Origin: an uncultured Gemmatimonadota bacterium
GTDB lineage: Bacteria; Gemmatimonadota; Gemmatimonadetes; Longimicrobiales; Longimicrobiaceae
Direction: 5' to 3'
Assembly (NCBI GenBank): GCA_902805735.1
Contig: CADCTW010000167.1
Location: 1-42,307 of the forward strand
DNA length: 42,307 nt
Shown here: in pieces, positions 41,903-42,307 of the stretch
How positions within the stretch are numbered: position 1 is the stretch's first letter
Layout of the letters: every line of letters starts with the position of its first letter
Program-made: the position numbers and the translations under genes
Notes under the pieces: generated by a model
The model's database searches: none
Told to the model about the DNA's origin: nothing
Seen by the model: only the letters and a program-made list of their open reading frames with translations

Positions 41903-41935
41903 CAAAAAGGCCCGCCCTCCGAAGAGGGCGGGCCG
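41903..41935 (-). terminator. Intrinsic terminator between leader ORF and metN (candidate attenuator)
   Basis: Stem GGCCCGCCCTC/GAGGGCGGGCC (11-bp arms, short TTCG-type loop), followed on the minus strand by TTTTTGTTTT. It lies 26 nt before the metN TTG and 33 nt after the stop of the leader ORF. A strong terminator directly upstream of the first gene of an operon implies regulated read-through. Confidence 0.85.
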
Positions 41936-41967
41936 GTGCGGGCCTGTTCGCCGCCGCGGTCAGTCGT

Positions 41968-42063
41968 TCATCCGCAGGGCACGGCTCCGCAACGTGACCG
42001 CCCTCGGGGGCGAGCACACATGCACTTGCAGCACATGCTGGTTGCGAAGCTCTTGCTCTGCAT
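41968..42063 (-). CDS. Candidate Cys/Met-rich leader peptide of metNIQ
   Basis: A 31-codon ORF. It opens MQSKSFATS and continues MCCKCMCA, so residues 10-16 hold four Cys and two Met; two more Cys lie near the end. The start lies about 31 nt downstream of the predicted transcription start; a weak GGTGA is 5 nt upstream. The terminator before metN follows its stop. This is the layout of ribosome-mediated attenuation: stalling at Cys or Met codons when charged tRNA is scarce would favour an antiterminator and allow metNIQ transcription. The alternative pairing (such as GGCCCGCACCGGCCCGCC at 41924-41945) was not folded computationally, and the ORF could be fortuitous. Confidence 0.5.
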   Translation of the reverse strand: MQSKSFATSMCCKCMCARPRGRSRCGAVPCG

Positions 42064-42100
42064 CGGATTCACCGGTGTCCGGACGTTGTAACGCGGGGAG

Positions 42101-42129
42101 ATGCTAACGGTTCCGCCCCGCCCTGTAAA
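42101..42129 (-). promoter_or_regulatory. Predicted sigma-70-type promoter of the metNIQ leader
   Basis: On the minus strand, TTTACA (42129-42124; 5 of 6 to TTGACA) is separated by exactly 17 nt from TAGCAT (42106-42101; 4 of 6 to TATAAT). Transcription should begin near 42094. The -35 abuts the end of repeat R20. Confidence 0.6.
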
Positions 42130-42131
42130 GA

Positions 42132-42184
42132 CCGAGGCACAGAGAAGAAGTTCTTCTCTGTGCCTCTGTGCCTCTGTGTGAGAC
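42132..42184. terminator. Octamer-palindrome repeat, full copy R20
   Basis: Left arm of two octamers, right arm of three ending GTGTGAGACC; the centre AGAGAAGAAGTTCTTCTCT is a perfect palindrome. It begins 11 nt beyond the stop of the minus-strand cold-shock gene and separates it from the metNIQ promoter. Confidence 0.82.
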
Positions 42185-42195
42185 CGCTTTTCAGC

Positions 42196-42307
42196 TCAGA
42201 CCGGCGTCACGTTCTCGGCGGCGGGGCCCTTCTGGCCCTGGACCACGTCGAACTCGACCTTCTGCCCCTCGGCGAGGGTGCGGAAACCCTGGGCCTGGAT
42301 GGCGGGG
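42196..42307 (-). CDS. Cold-shock domain protein, C-terminal part (partial)
   Basis: The last 37 codons are visible: [20 protein letters not shown] followed by [15 protein letters not shown]. This is the end of a CspA-type OB fold, with the FRTLxEGQ turn and the Gly-Pro-x-Ala-x-Asn-Val strand. The RNA-binding RNP motifs lie beyond the window edge. Cold-shock proteins act as RNA chaperones. Repeat R20 follows the stop. Confidence 0.92.
   Translation of the reverse strand, partial: PAIQAQGFRTLAEGQKVEFDVVQGQKGPAAENVTPV

Noticed and set aside
41881..42100. SAM-I type riboswitch upstream of metN
   Set aside because: The characteristic conserved core segments of SAM-I could not be found on the minus strand; promoter, short ORF and terminator explain the region better, although other SAM riboswitch classes were not tested by model.

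Overview
The window is GC-rich bacterial chromosome with short gene spacing, many Shine-Dalgarno-led genes, and frequent TTG and GTG starts. Its gene content (ADOP-type permeases, M14 peptidase with a large C-terminal region, DUF6090- and DUF2490-like proteins, secreted lipoproteins with Ig-like and pre-peptidase domains) suggests a Gemmatimonadota bacterium close to Longimicrobium. That placement rests on family knowledge and was not tested by search. No rRNA, tRNA or CRISPR array was seen.

Layout. 1-850: the edge of a probable IS630-type transposase and a lipoprotein gene. 977-5631 (minus): a secreted LTD/Ig-like/metallo-beta-lactamase protein, then an exported alpha/beta hydrolase plus amidohydrolase pair. 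5811-10620: a UbiB/AarF kinase, a small stress-type protein, and a large Ig-like/PPC lipoprotein followed by a tiny secreted protein. 10809-20281 (plus): a catabolic operon that fits aerobic CoA-dependent anthranilate (2-aminobenzoate) degradation. It holds a fused anthraniloyl-CoA monooxygenase/reductase, an SDR, an enoyl-CoA hydratase, an acyl-CoA dehydrogenase, a CoA ligase and a RidA-type deaminase. A Xre-RES toxin-antitoxin pair and a DUF6090-like membrane gene sit inside it. 20391-20867: an unrecognised protein with two tandem Cys/His motifs. 21078-25076 (minus): GNAT acetyltransferase, ADOP permease, esterase lipoprotein. 25275-26918 (plus): two zinc-ribbon membrane proteins, one of them MscL. 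27269-27964 (minus): a HigBA-type toxin-antitoxin pair. 28152-32661 (minus): a DUF2490-like protein, a Tat-exported beta-carbonic anhydrase and an M14 peptidase. 32933-34626: a small hydrophilic protein and an L,D-transpeptidase. 34785-36768 (minus): a two-gene cassette of an Mrr-like nuclease/AbiEi-like fusion and a nucleotidyltransferase, possibly a defence or toxin-antitoxin system. 36960-39284 (plus): EttA and a lipoprotein. 39343-42129 (minus): metNIQ with a candidate Cys/Met-rich leader peptide and terminator. 42196-42307 (minus): the 3' end of a cold-shock gene.

The most striking feature is an intergenic repeat with about 20 copies. Its arms are tandem octamers CACAGAG(A/G) that form a hairpin with the complementary octamers CTCTGTG(C/T). 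All nine two-armed copies lie directly 3' of a stop codon, either between transcription units or between convergent genes. One-armed copies occur inside operons and in upstream regions. This looks like a dispersed terminator or REP-like family in which hairpin formation is lost where read-through is needed. Two other palindromic elements, at 13139 and 33247, look like further repeat families.

The best candidates for undescribed biology are the octamer-palindrome family, the metNIQ leader/attenuator, the nuclease-AbiEi-nucleotidyltransferase cassette and the tandem Cys/His protein.
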